Shown: in pieces, positions 40,286-49,603 of the stretch
Numbering within the stretch: position 1 is the stretch's first letter
How the letters are laid out: each line of letters opens with the position of its first letter
DNA from: DATJOJ01 sp035507035
GTDB lineage: Bacteria > Acidobacteriota > Terriglobia > Terriglobales > Acidobacteriaceae
Assembly (NCBI GenBank): GCA_035507035.1
Contig: DATJOJ010000040.1
Coordinates: 78,493-142,492 of the forward strand
DNA length: 64,000 nucleotides
Direction: 5' to 3'
Notes under the pieces: model-generated
The model's database searches: none
Told to the model about the DNA's origin: nothing
Seen by the model: the letters and a program-made list of their open reading frames with translations, nothing else
Program-made: the position numbers and the translations under genes

Positions 40286-41437
40286 TCACTTCAATCCCAA
40301 GCCAGCTTCCGCCGAAAAATCTATGGGAGCGAATTCTTGTGACAGGAATTTCGGGTAAGCTGCTGCCGCGATCATGGCCGCGTTGTCCGTTGACAGTGGT
40401 CGCGAAGGGAACAATACAGGCATTCCTTCCATGGCCGCGGATTTCTCGAATGTCTGCCGCAATTCCTGATTTGCGGCAACTCCGCCGGTCACAAAAATAG
40501 TCGCCACATCGTAGGCCCCTGCAGCAACCAGCGTCTTTTCGACAAGGTCCTCGACCATGGCCCGCTGGAAAGAGGCCACAAGATCGAGCGTCTGCCGGTC
40601 GCACAACGCGACATAGTCATCTATCGTTGGCTTTGGCAAAGACGCGAGCTTTTGCCGGCGCTCGGCAATCGCTTCTTGCATTTTGTGGTTTTCAACATAA
40701 CGAAGCACCGCAGTCTTTATGCCGCTATAGGAAAAATCAAATCGCGGGCCCGCATCGGACGACTCGCCATGCTGATTGCGGTCCTTATGCTTGATCTGCG
40801 ATGGTCCAAAGTTTACCGCGCTCGGATTGCCATGCGGCGATAGCCGGTCGATGATCGGACCTCCCGGGTATCCCAACGCCAGCAGCTTGGCAACTTTATC
40901 AAAGGCTTCCCCGGCAGCGTCGTCTCGAGTGCGGCCGATGTTTTGATACGACCAATTATTCTCCTTCTGCCGAGCAAGATAAAGGTGCGTATGTCCGCCG
41001 GAAACCACCAGCGACAGCACGGGAAATTCAAATTCGTTGTTTCCCTTCTGCCGTTCTTCCAGCAAGACTGCGTGAATGTGCCCTTCCAGGTGATTGACCG
41101 CGATCAGGGGCTTATCGAGCGCGAAAGCCAAAGCTTTGGCATAACTGATGCCGACCAGCAGCGCCCCAGCCAGCCCCGGTCCCTGCGTCACGGCCAAGGC
41201 GTCAACAGACCGAAATGTCTGTTTCGCGTCATCGAGCGCTTTGCGGACGACCGGCACGATCGCGCGTAAATGTTCGCGTGATGCCAATTCGGGCACCACC
41301 CCGCCGTAAGGTTGATGGGTCGCAATCTGCGAGAAAACGACATTCGAGACAATCTGCTCTCCCGATCGCACCACCGCGGCTGCGGTCTCGTCGCAGGAGC
41401 TTTCAATCCCGAGGATGTAGGTGTCAGGCATGCTCAT
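40286..41437 (-). CDS. tsaD: tRNA N6-adenosine threonylcarbamoyltransferase TsaD
   Basis: A 383-residue Kae1/TsaD protein that completes the t6A modification of tRNAs reading ANN codons. ILGIESSCDETAAAVV begins the ASKHA fold. NHLEGHIHA gives the metal histidines, VVSGGHTHL and VTGGVAANQELRQ the nucleotide site. The C-terminal segment includes PSRPLSTDNAAMIA. The start is ATG 41437; ATG 41431 (MPDTYILG) is equally likely. It lies downstream of the M1 peptidase gene on the same strand, 20 bases apart. Confidence 0.96.
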   Translation of the reverse strand: MSMPDTYILGIESSCDETAAAVVRSGEQIVSNVVFSQIATHQPYGGVVPELASREHLRAIVPVVRKALDDAKQTFRSVDALAVTQGPGLAGALLVGISYAKALAFALDKPLIAVNHLEGHIHAVLLEERQKGNNEFEFPVLSLVVSGGHTHLYLARQKENNWSYQNIGRTRDDAAGEAFDKVAKLLALGYPGGPIIDRLSPHGNPSAVNFGPSQIKHKDRNQHGESSDAGPRFDFSYSGIKTAVLRYVENHKMQEAIAERRQKLASLPKPTIDDYVALCDRQTLDLVASFQRAMVEDLVEKTLVAAGAYDVATIFVTGGVAANQELRQTFEKSAAMEGMPVLFPSRPLSTDNAAMIAAAAYPKFLSQEFAPIDFSAEAGLGLK

Positions 41438-41457
41438 ATTCAGGTTAGCAGAAGCTG

Positions 41458-43998
41458 CTATTGCGTTCTCGCCAGCAGCGTTTGCCCCGCGTCCACGACA
41501 ATCTTGCGCGTGCCCACTGGAACAGCTAGGTGAAAAGGAGTGTCGGTGCCGTCCGCAAATACCCGGCCCAGATATTCGAGTTTGTTTCCTCGCGCCGCAT
41601 AGAGTGGAACCGACGTCACCAGATCTGCCGGAGCATCTTTCTGCATGATGACTCCGCTTGCGTTCATTCCGCCTTCTTTCGCTGCGAACCTCACATTACG
41701 CAGCTCGATACGTGGTACTGAGGTCCCATTGACCCATCCGTCATAAAACCACCCGAGCGAGCGATGACCCTGAAACCACAACGACCGCGGCAGCTCTTCT
41801 TCAAAGACCTGCAACATCTGGCGGGTGGTCACCGATTTTCCCTCATAGCGATCCCGAAGTTTCCGCAAGGCTCTAATAAACGGCTCAGACTGCTCGGAGC
41901 CGCGCTCGCTTTTCGGTTCCGCGTCGCGCATCATGTGGCGAAGCATGTAAAACAGCCACGTTCCTCGTCCATAGCTGATGTCCTCATAGCCGTTCGGGAA
42001 CTGTGAGCAAGAAAGACGCGTTCCCAGCGTCACCGGGCCAGCCTGCATCAGGGAGACGCCGGCCTTGTTTTTCTCCAACAAGTCCTCGCGATATCCATTC
42101 ATGATGGCGCGAAATTCGGCCGGTTGTTCGTCTTCAAACAGCATTAACGAGCTGTAATTCGCCAGCCCTTCCGACGTCCACTGATCGCGGTATCCGCTCC
42201 ATGTCACCAGATCGCCCCACCACTGGTGCGCCGTCTCGTGGCTGATAACTTCCTTGATCAGTGCTTTCTCCACCGCTGACATGTGAAGATTCGATTCTTC
42301 TTCCGGCGAAAGAAACGACAGGCTCGACAGAAAGATCAGCCCCGGCCAGCCCTGGCTCAAATTGCCGGGTTTCTGTGTAAGCGAGAGGCTGCTGAAGGGA
42401 TAAGGCCCGAAATCGCGCGAGAAAACATCGATCGCGTGAGCCGAAGTTCGCGCCACCATTTCTGCATTGCGGGCGGGAGACACTGGCAGCGGCGTAATGA
42501 CAATGGGCGGGTTAATTCCCCCAACATCCGGCGAAACTTGCACTTGCTGCTGTGGAAAGCCGCGCTCCACAGTTTGCGTCGCGTATGCGGCCACCGTGAC
42601 GTTTCCAGCCTGTGCGGCTGCCCGCTGATATTTTCCTAGATTGAAGCCGGCAATCGGAATCGGACGCTCCGAAACCCAGTGACTCATCTGTTCTTGCGAG
42701 CTATCGGTCGCCGGCTCCGTTTCAGCATCATCGGGCTTGTCCACTCGCTTTCCAGTCGCCACCAACGTCCAGCCCGGTGGATACCGGAATTCCAGATCGA
42801 AATTCGACATGGCAATGCCGCGATTGGGATACCAGGTCCCGCGAGCTCCTACAAGCAACAAGCCCGGCCCAGCCTGCGACAACACTTCGCCGCCATACAC
42901 GAAGTGCAGGCGAATCCGTTGTCCGGTCTGAAGAGGTTGCGCGAACACAACCGCGACTAAGTCATTCCCGCGCTTGGCTAGTTGTGTCCCATCCATCGCT
43001 GGGTTGTGAATGAACTCGACGGGCTGGCCGTCAGCCTGCACCTCCTTGATCACCAAGTCTCGGGCAAGTTCAAAGAGTGCGCTTCGCTGACCACCCTTGT
43101 TGACATGCAATTGCAGGTCAGCTTCGGCGTCGAGCGTCGTCGGTGGCTTAATCTGGGCACGAATCTTGACATCGGAAATATCGATTGACTCGCCGCGACC
43201 TTCCTCGCTCGCCACTGAATTGGCCGTTGCCGGCGTCGCCTTGCTGCCCGATGGTGAGAATGAACTCCAAACATCGTAAAAATTGTAGCCTTCCGCCAGG
43301 CGGAACTGACCTGCCCAAACCGGCTCCGGAGCGCGGGCATCGTAGTACACATCGAAAATGCCTTGCTTCTGTCCTTGCAGCCGGGCGTGGAGAAAACGAT
43401 GGTCCGTCATGACACTCGTCGGAAGCTCGTTTGCAGACGCCGAGCCGCCGACTGGCAAAAGCTGGCTGAAATCAATGAACAGTCGAAGGGCATCAATCTG
43501 CGCCAGGTTCTTTGCGGTTTCGTTCCACAGCGAGACGAATCCTGCGGCATTTTCCGCTTCCCGAAGGTAGGGCTTCAACTCACCAAAAGTCTCGTCATTA
43601 AATCGGAAATAGCCAGAGACGAAGTGTTCTTCCAGAATCGCGGACCCGGTAAACAGTGCCATCGATCCGCGCTCGACCTGGTTCGGCGGTAGCAGCAGCA
43701 CTTCGCCATCGCCTTCAAAGAAAGCGCCGGTTACGTGGCCCTCAACATCTTCGGTGAACGCGACCGTTCCATTGTCGAGTGTCATGGAAAAGCCCGGCCG
43801 GTCAAACGACAGGTTTCTCGCGAGATAAACACGGGACGGATCCAGTCCCACGCTCCCCAGCTTCAAAAACAAGCTTTCCGCCGCGTTCGTCGCGACCAAT
43901 GGGGCTTGACTCAACTTGGGATGGTTTTGGCCAAGAGCTACACTGGCAACGAGCGCGCAACCTAGCCCTATCCACCAACCCTTGTCCATCCGTCGCAT
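41458..43998 (-). CDS. Secreted M1-family aminopeptidase
   Basis: A protein of about 846 residues. The signal peptide is near residues 1-22 (MRRMDKGWWIGLGCALVASVAL). A large beta-rich N-terminal region precedes an M1 gluzincin domain with HETAH (H587 first) and the second glutamate in WTSEGLANYS, the complete zinc set. The usual GAMEN exopeptidase motif is not evident; LSQGWPGLIFLS occupies its place, so specificity may be non-standard. The extra N-terminal 350 residues exceed typical aminopeptidase N. ATG 43998 is chosen because the signal peptide starts there; GTG 44010 is in frame. Confidence 0.88.
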   Translation of the reverse strand: MRRMDKGWWIGLGCALVASVALGQNHPKLSQAPLVATNAAESLFLKLGSVGLDPSRVYLARNLSFDRPGFSMTLDNGTVAFTEDVEGHVTGAFFEGDGEVLLLPPNQVERGSMALFTGSAILEEHFVSGYFRFNDETFGELKPYLREAENAAGFVSLWNETAKNLAQIDALRLFIDFSQLLPVGGSASANELPTSVMTDHRFLHARLQGQKQGIFDVYYDARAPEPVWAGQFRLAEGYNFYDVWSSFSPSGSKATPATANSVASEEGRGESIDISDVKIRAQIKPPTTLDAEADLQLHVNKGGQRSALFELARDLVIKEVQADGQPVEFIHNPAMDGTQLAKRGNDLVAVVFAQPLQTGQRIRLHFVYGGEVLSQAGPGLLLVGARGTWYPNRGIAMSNFDLEFRYPPGWTLVATGKRVDKPDDAETEPATDSSQEQMSHWVSERPIPIAGFNLGKYQRAAAQAGNVTVAAYATQTVERGFPQQQVQVSPDVGGINPPIVITPLPVSPARNAEMVARTSAHAIDVFSRDFGPYPFSSLSLTQKPGNLSQGWPGLIFLSSLSFLSPEEESNLHMSAVEKALIKEVISHETAHQWWGDLVTWSGYRDQWTSEGLANYSSLMLFEDEQPAEFRAIMNGYREDLLEKNKAGVSLMQAGPVTLGTRLSCSQFPNGYEDISYGRGTWLFYMLRHMMRDAEPKSERGSEQSEPFIRALRKLRDRYEGKSVTTRQMLQVFEEELPRSLWFQGHRSLGWFYDGWVNGTSVPRIELRNVRFAAKEGGMNASGVIMQKDAPADLVTSVPLYAARGNKLEYLGRVFADGTDTPFHLAVPVGTRKIVVDAGQTLLARTQ

Positions 43999-44048
43999 GA
44001 CCTTGGTCACCTAGGTTGCCTATCCCCTGTTCTCTAGAATGCGCTTGA

Positions 44049-45473
44049 GTGCGAAAAACCCTTATTTTCTCGCTGCTGGTCGCCTTGTTCTTAGGCCCGG
44101 TCCTCACGCTCGCCGAGGTCATTCATCTCAAGAATGGCCGTGCGATCTGGGCCGACCGGGTTCGCGAGAATGCCGACCATGTTGAGTATGATGTCGGCGA
44201 TGATACCTACGCTATCCCGAAGTCCGTTGTCGACCATATTGACTCCGGAGGTAACGCTCCGGCCTACGCTTCCTCGGGCGGCCAAAGCCCCGCGGCTCAC
44301 AACCTGCCCGCGTTCGTGCCAAACGATAGCGTCCCCGGTGACTCCGCTTTGCTCAACAACATCGTTCGCAACGGATCGGTCGATGAAGACGCACTAACCG
44401 AATTAGAGAATACGGCCGACGCCCACACCATCGCTTCCGGTTACTTTCTTGCGGGCAAACATGAACTCGAACGCGAGAATTTCCCCACCGCCCACAAGTA
44501 TTTAGACACCGCCCTGCGCTTCGACGGCCAGAACCCAACCATTCTGAACTACTACGCCTCTTTGCTGGTTCGTACCGGAAGCGCCAATGAAGCTCTGCCC
44601 TACGCGGAACGCGCCGTACGTTTGGCTCCGAACTCGCCCGACACGCTGACCGTCCTCGGCTATGTGCAGTACGCCTCCGATCACGAAGACGACGCGATCC
44701 GCACCTGGAAACATTCTCTGGAATTGCGTCCCGACGCCAACGTCAAAGCGTTGCTTGCCAAAGCCGAGCGTGACTCGGCAGCGCAGAATAACTATTCCGA
44801 GCACGACAGCAGTCATTTTGCGTTGCACTACGAAGGCTCCAAGACGCCGGAGTCGCTGCGCCAGGAAGTGCTGGCCGCGCTCGAAGCCGATTACGACGAC
44901 CTGACCCGCGAATTCGGATCTGGCCCTGCGAGCGTTCCCGTCGTGCTTTATACCGACCAGGCGTTCTTTGATGTGACCCAAGCGCCATCCTGGACCGGCG
45001 CCGTCAACGATGGCAAACTGCGAATTCCAGTTCGGGGCTTAACCTCGGTAACGCCGGATCTCGCCCACGTCCTCAAGCACGAACTGGCGCACTCCTTCAT
45101 CAACCAGCTTTCCGCCGGTCGCTGCCCGCAGTGGCTGAATGAAGGCTTGGCCCAGGCTGCTGAACCGCGCCGGGTTTCGAATGGCAGCCGCCTGGCCCAG
45201 ATGTTTCAGACCCAGCGGGAGATCCCTCTAAACGCGCTGGAAGGCAACTTCATGCGCTTTTCAGGCGCGGAAGCGACCCTGGCCTACGACGAATCCCTCG
45301 CCGCTGTTCTCTACATCCAGGATGCCTATGGCACGGATGATCTACGCCGCGTCCTCGAAAAGCTGGGTGAGGGAACTTCCGCCGAAGCCGCGCTCCGCGC
45401 TACTATCCATTCCGATTACGCCCAACTCGAGACGGACGTCGGGAAATACCTCGCCAGCAAGTACGGGCAATAG
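44049..45473 (+). CDS. Secreted TPR protein with peptidase-MA-like domain
   Basis: A 474-residue protein with a signal peptide (MRKTLIFSLLVALFLGPVLTLA). A short SH3-like VIHLKNGRAIWADRV repeat region is followed by TPR units at about 130-245 (YFLAGKHELERENFPTAHKYL and others). The C-terminal peptidase-MA-like domain has HELAHSFINQL and the later glutamate in WLNEGLAQAAEP, the HExxH zinc set. Gluzincins of this kind act in the periplasm on unknown substrates. It diverges from the M1 aminopeptidase, with about 50 bases between, so the two may share regulation. Confidence 0.88.
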   Translation: MRKTLIFSLLVALFLGPVLTLAEVIHLKNGRAIWADRVRENADHVEYDVGDDTYAIPKSVVDHIDSGGNAPAYASSGGQSPAAHNLPAFVPNDSVPGDSALLNNIVRNGSVDEDALTELENTADAHTIASGYFLAGKHELERENFPTAHKYLDTALRFDGQNPTILNYYASLLVRTGSANEALPYAERAVRLAPNSPDTLTVLGYVQYASDHEDDAIRTWKHSLELRPDANVKALLAKAERDSAAQNNYSEHDSSHFALHYEGSKTPESLRQEVLAALEADYDDLTREFGSGPASVPVVLYTDQAFFDVTQAPSWTGAVNDGKLRIPVRGLTSVTPDLAHVLKHELAHSFINQLSAGRCPQWLNEGLAQAAEPRRVSNGSRLAQMFQTQREIPLNALEGNFMRFSGAEATLAYDESLAAVLYIQDAYGTDDLRRVLEKLGEGTSAEAALRATIHSDYAQLETDVGKYLASKYGQ

Positions 45474-45549
45474 GGGTCGTGGGCCCGCCACTAGGGCCAA
45501 TCTTCTCCTTTGCCTCGCAGGCCGATCTGTGCTACCTTGCCGCGAAGAT

Positions 45550-46326
45550 ATGGGGCTGCTTAATCTGGCCAAACGTAAACCGCCCGCTTTTCGGTGCCCT
45601 GTGCATGCTCAGGTACCGGAGCTGCAGCAAGCCGAGCTGGCCGCCGTTTATTACGGCGAGCGTATGGGCGGCGACTTCTACGACTTCATCCGCATCACTC
45701 CCAACAAGGTCTTGTTCGGGCTGCTGGATGTCGCCGGACGCCTAGAGGAGAACCATCCTGTCGTTAACGCCGCGCAGCAGACCTTACGTGATCAGGGTGC
45801 GCGACTCTTGGCGAAGGGCGATTCCAATGAAGCCGAGAACATGATCGAGCTCTGCCTGCATCTCAACCGCACCATCCTCGAAGCCTCCGGAGGCGTGCAT
45901 GCTTGCCCAGCTTTTGCCGGATGCTACGACGAAGACCTCGGGACCATCACCTACTTTAATGCCGGACACCCCGCCGGCTTGGTCCGCGACCACACCGGCA
46001 TCACCGAGCTTCCTGCCACCGGTCTGCCGCTCGGCCTGTTTTCCCATACTACGGTTGATGCTTCCACGGTCGTTTTGCCGCCTGGCTCGTGTCTTCTTTT
46101 GGTCTCACGTGGCATCGTCGAAGCCAAATGCAGTGGCGAAGACTTCGGCTTGGAGCAAGTGAAGGTAGGGTTTGAGCAATGGGGAGCAGGGAGCGCAAAA
46201 GAACTTTGCACCTGCATCCTTAGCCGTGTTCAAGACTTCATGCATACCCCTCCCACCCACAATGATGTTACGGCTCTGGCATTGGTCCGCGGCAGCACAA
46301 GGGAGCTGCGTGTGGCCAGCGCCTAA
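45550..46326 (+). CDS. SpoIIE/RsbU-like PP2C phosphatase
   Basis: A 258-residue serine phosphatase consisting of a single SpoIIE domain. MGGDFYDFIRITPNK and GLLDVAGR carry metal Asp residues, TYFNAGHPAGLV the central strand, and NDVTALALV the last Asp. Such enzymes dephosphorylate anti-anti-sigma factors in partner-switching systems; no STAS or kinase gene is adjacent. ATG 45550 (MGLLNLAKRK) opens the domain region; the upstream extension is not similar to the family. The N-terminal 30 residues before the domain have no recognised sensor. Confidence 0.88.
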   Translation: MGLLNLAKRKPPAFRCPVHAQVPELQQAELAAVYYGERMGGDFYDFIRITPNKVLFGLLDVAGRLEENHPVVNAAQQTLRDQGARLLAKGDSNEAENMIELCLHLNRTILEASGGVHACPAFAGCYDEDLGTITYFNAGHPAGLVRDHTGITELPATGLPLGLFSHTTVDASTVVLPPGSCLLLVSRGIVEAKCSGEDFGLEQVKVGFEQWGAGSAKELCTCILSRVQDFMHTPPTHNDVTALALVRGSTRELRVASA

Positions 46327-46407
46327 CCTGGACTTTCGCGTCCATTGCTAGCCGCCCCTAGCTCCCAAGAGTTAAAATCTAACTAAACCAAGTTCCCGGT
46401 TCTGTCT

Positions 46408-47496
46408 ATGCGAAAACTCTGTTCTATCCTGCTCCCGGCCTTATTCGTCACTCTTCCTTCCGTTTTTGCCGCTGACACAGTGGTCGAAGAAATTGTCGCG
46501 CGCGTGAATAACCAGATCATCACCCGCACCGAGTACTTTCGCAGCAAAGAAGAACTCCGCAAAGAAGCCATGCAGCAGGATCCGGTCAACGCCGAGAAGC
46601 TCATTGCCGAGAAGGACAAAGATGTTCTCCGTGACTTGATCGATCAACAATTGCTGATCGAAAAAGGCAAAGACCTGGGCATTACGGCAGAGACCGAACT
46701 CGTCAAGAAACTTGATGAAATGCGCAAGCAGATGAACCTGGAGACCATGGACGACCTCGAAAAAGCGGCCGAGGCCCAGGGCGTCTCCTACGAAGACTTT
46801 AAGCAGAACCTGCGAAATCAGATCATCACCCAGCAGGTCATCGGCAAGGAAGTCGGTTCGCGGTTAAACATCAGCAAGGAAGACGAGCAGGCATTCTACG
46901 ACCAGCACAAAGACGAATTCGCGCAGCCGGAAGAGATTCGCTTGAGCGAAATTCTGATCTCAACCGAGAAAAAGCCCAACGATCCTCGCGATGAAAGCCA
47001 GATCCTGTCCGATGCCCAGGCCAAAGCGGATGGCATTTTGAAACAGATCAAAGAGGGCGCTAAGTTTGAAGACGTGGCGAAAAAAGAGTCTCAGGGGCCC
47101 GGAGCCGCTGACGGTGGCGATCTGGGACAGTTCAAGCGTGGCGTACTTGCCAAAGAACTCGAAGAGAAGACCTTTGCCATGAAGGCGGGCGACGTCTCCG
47201 ATGTCATTCGTACCAAACAGGGGTTCATCATCCTGAAAGTCACGCAACACCAGGAAGCCGGCATTCCTCCTCTGAGCCAGGTTGAAGGCCGTGTAACCGA
47301 CATGGTCTACATGAAAAAAGTGCAGCCTGCGCTGCGCGAATATCTCACCAAACTGCGCGAGGATGCCTTCATCGAAATCAAGCCCGGCTACGAGGACTCC
47401 GGTGCCAGCCCGAATGAGACCAGGCCCGTCGAAGTCGCCACCAAGGACGACAAGGCCAAACCGCTAAAAAAGAAGAAAAAACTGGGCCTTTTTTAA
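46408..47496 (+). CDS. SurA-like periplasmic peptidyl-prolyl isomerase
   Basis: A 362-residue SurA/PrsA-type chaperone. The signal peptide MRKLCSILLPALFVTLPSVFAA is followed by the SurA N-terminal helix bundle (VVEEIVARVNNQIITRTEY, LIDQQLLIEKGKDLGI), then one parvulin PpiC domain at about 170-270 (EIRLSEILI, AKFEDVAKKESQGPGAADGGDLGQF, VIRTKQGFIILKV). SurA usually has two PpiC domains; here there is one. It likely assists outer-membrane protein folding. The C-terminus is lysine-rich (KPLKKKKKLGLF). Confidence 0.9.
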   Translation: MRKLCSILLPALFVTLPSVFAADTVVEEIVARVNNQIITRTEYFRSKEELRKEAMQQDPVNAEKLIAEKDKDVLRDLIDQQLLIEKGKDLGITAETELVKKLDEMRKQMNLETMDDLEKAAEAQGVSYEDFKQNLRNQIITQQVIGKEVGSRLNISKEDEQAFYDQHKDEFAQPEEIRLSEILISTEKKPNDPRDESQILSDAQAKADGILKQIKEGAKFEDVAKKESQGPGAADGGDLGQFKRGVLAKELEEKTFAMKAGDVSDVIRTKQGFIILKVTQHQEAGIPPLSQVEGRVTDMVYMKKVQPALREYLTKLREDAFIEIKPGYEDSGASPNETRPVEVATKDDKAKPLKKKKKLGLF

Positions 47497-47562
47497 GGTA
47501 AGCTGAGGAACGCAGAGGCGTCGTTGGGGAGCCCCCGGCTCGCTTTTTGCCACCAATCAGCG

Positions 47563-48663
47563 ATGAAGGAATTCTTTTTATCTGCGTGCTGTGAGCACGA
47601 AAACAAGATCATCACTTCCGCCTTCGTGGTGACCTCAAAGCAAGTCAAGCCGAAAAAGAGCGGCGAACCTTATCTGGCGCTGACTCTCGGCGACCGCACT
47701 GGCCAGATCGAAGCCAAAATGTGGGACAACGTCGAGGACGCCATCGACGCCTTCGAGCAGGAAGATGTAATCAAAGTCAAAGGCTTGCTCAACAAGTATA
47801 AGAACCGCTTCCAGATCACCATTCACAAGCTGCGCAAACTAGGGGAGTCGGAAATCGACTTTGCCGATTACCTTCCTAAAACCACCAAAGACGTCGGCGA
47901 ACTCTGGCGCACCCTCGCCGGCTTTGTCGCTACTTTTCAAAACCCTCACCTCAAAGCGCTGGTCGAATCTTTCATGGCCGACCCGGAGGTCGCGGAGGCC
48001 TACCGCAATGCCCCGGCAGCAAAATCCCTGCATCATGCCTACATCGGCGGCCTGCTGGACCATGTCGTCTCGTTGTTTCGTTCCTGCGACCTGCTCTGCC
48101 GGAATTATCCCCAGATCAATCGCGATCTGGTCTTGACGGGCGCCTTCCTGCATGACATTGGAAAAATTCACGAGCTGACCTACAACCGCACTTTCTCTTA
48201 CACTACTCGCGGCCAGTTGCTCGGCCACATGGTCATCGAGCTCGAGATGCTGCAGGCCAAGCTGGCGCAGTTTCCGGATTTCCCTTCCGAGCTAAAGACT
48301 CTGATCGAGCACCTCATCATCAGCCATCACGGCGAGTACGAATTCGGCTCGCCCAAGTTGCCCATGTTTGCCGAAGCTCTAATGCTGCATTATCTCGACG
48401 ATCTCGATTCCAAGCTGGAAAGCATGCGCGCCCATTTCGAGCGCGACTCAGGCACGGAGGGTTGGACCGGCTACAATCCTTCCCTCGGCCGTCCGCTGTT
48501 GAACGCGAGAAAGTTTCTGGAGCATACTCCTCAATCCGCGAGATCGGTGTCAGTAGAGTCTGCAGAGGAGCTCGCACCAGCGGAGGCTCAGACTCTGCCC
48601 GGCCTGGACTTGAAGACAGAAGAACCTCGTCCAGTCGCAGCCAGCGCGGTCAATAAGACTTAG
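47563..48663 (+). CDS. OB-fold/HD domain 3'-5' exonuclease, YhaM-like
   Basis: A 366-residue protein with an N-terminal OB-fold (about 15-95: AFVVTSKQVKPKKSGEPYLALTLGDRTGQIEAKMWD) and an HD domain (about 150-320: HHAYIGGLLDHVVSL, FLHDIGKIHEL, HLIISHHGEYEFGSP). This matches the YhaM/CBF1 family of RNA and DNA 3'-5' exonucleases. The Pro/Glu-rich C-terminal tail (after about 320) is extra. ATG 47563 (MKEFFLSACC) is chosen over an upstream in-frame start because the family begins there. It follows the SurA-like gene by 66 bases. Confidence 0.88.
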   Translation: MKEFFLSACCEHENKIITSAFVVTSKQVKPKKSGEPYLALTLGDRTGQIEAKMWDNVEDAIDAFEQEDVIKVKGLLNKYKNRFQITIHKLRKLGESEIDFADYLPKTTKDVGELWRTLAGFVATFQNPHLKALVESFMADPEVAEAYRNAPAAKSLHHAYIGGLLDHVVSLFRSCDLLCRNYPQINRDLVLTGAFLHDIGKIHELTYNRTFSYTTRGQLLGHMVIELEMLQAKLAQFPDFPSELKTLIEHLIISHHGEYEFGSPKLPMFAEALMLHYLDDLDSKLESMRAHFERDSGTEGWTGYNPSLGRPLLNARKFLEHTPQSARSVSVESAEELAPAEAQTLPGLDLKTEEPRPVAASAVNKT

Positions 48664-48751
48664 TACGCTCACTCAGGTTTGCAAAGCGTTCGCCACGGCG
48701 TAAGATTGCGTCGCTGGCCGGGTTCGAACAATCATCCCCACGGAGGAAGCT

Positions 48752-49456
48752 ATGAACTCGCGGTTAGTGGCTTTCACACTTGCACTTTCTCTTTCCCTTG
48801 CTGTCGGGTGTACTAAGAAGACCGATCAAAACGCCAACCAAACTGCCGACCAAACTGCAGCTAGCAATGCGAACACCCCGGCGCCGGCTGCGGCTCCTGC
48901 ACCGCCGCCAGCTCCGCTCAAACCGAAGATCGTTACCATTACGGTTCCTAGCGGCACAGTGTTGACAGTGCGGCTCGGGCAACAGCTCGGCTCAAAAATC
49001 AGCCAGCCGGGGCAGACTTTCGCTGCTTCCCTGGCCAATGACCTCGCAGTAGACGGAAAAACCGTTATTCCTGCCGGTGCCAATGCCTCCGGCACGGTTG
49101 TGGACGCAAAGCCGCTCGGCAAAATCAAGGGAGCCGCAGTTCTGGAATTACAACTGACTTCGATCAGCGTAAATGGCAGTGATCAGGCGATCCAAACTGC
49201 GGCCGTCACCAGGTCCGAAAAAGGTAAGGGGAAGCGTACCGCGGTTGGCGCTGGTGGAGGCGCGGCCTTGGGCGGGATTATCGGAGGCCTCGCAGGCGGA
49301 GGCAAAGGCGCGGTGATTGGTTTGCTCGCTGGTGGTGGCGCGGGCACCGCGGGAGCGGCTTTTACCGGCAACAAAGAAATCGTGCTTCCGGCGGAATCGG
49401 CCTTGAGCTTTACGCTGTCACAACCGCTGACATTTCAGCGCGAAGTAAAGCCATAG
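48752..49456 (+). CDS. Lipoprotein with glycine-zipper segment
   Basis: A 234-residue lipoprotein. The lipobox is LAVGC (C20) behind a short signal peptide, followed by a low-complexity Asn/Ala/Pro linker (25-60). The middle domain (TVPSGTVLTVRLGQQLGSKISQPG) resembles small beta-barrel/SH3-type domains. A glycine zipper follows at about 166-205 (GAGGGAALGGIIGGLAGGG...), a helix type found in outer-membrane proteins. It is probably an outer-membrane or envelope component; the role is unknown. A strong terminator follows. Confidence 0.85.
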   Translation: MNSRLVAFTLALSLSLAVGCTKKTDQNANQTADQTAASNANTPAPAAAPAPPPAPLKPKIVTITVPSGTVLTVRLGQQLGSKISQPGQTFAASLANDLAVDGKTVIPAGANASGTVVDAKPLGKIKGAAVLELQLTSISVNGSDQAIQTAAVTRSEKGKGKRTAVGAGGGAALGGIIGGLAGGGKGAVIGLLAGGGAGTAGAAFTGNKEIVLPAESALSFTLSQPLTFQREVKP

Positions 49457-49481
49457 ATCATTCACTCTGTGAGCCGAAATG

Positions 49482-49513
49482 CGAGGCAGTTGCCAACGGC
49501 TGCCTCGATTTTT
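49482..49513 (+). terminator. Intrinsic terminator after the lipoprotein gene
   Basis: CGAGGCAG (49482-49489) pairs perfectly with CTGCCTCG (49500-49507) around a ten-base loop, and ATTTTT follows directly. It starts 25 bases after the lipoprotein stop. Confidence 0.88.
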
Positions 49514-49603
49514 CCTGGCTACCGTTTCAATCCCTCCCGCCGCGGTATTACACTGATTAGTCCTAAATAGTGCCTTCATTCGTGGCATTCATCGGAGATT
49601 CTC

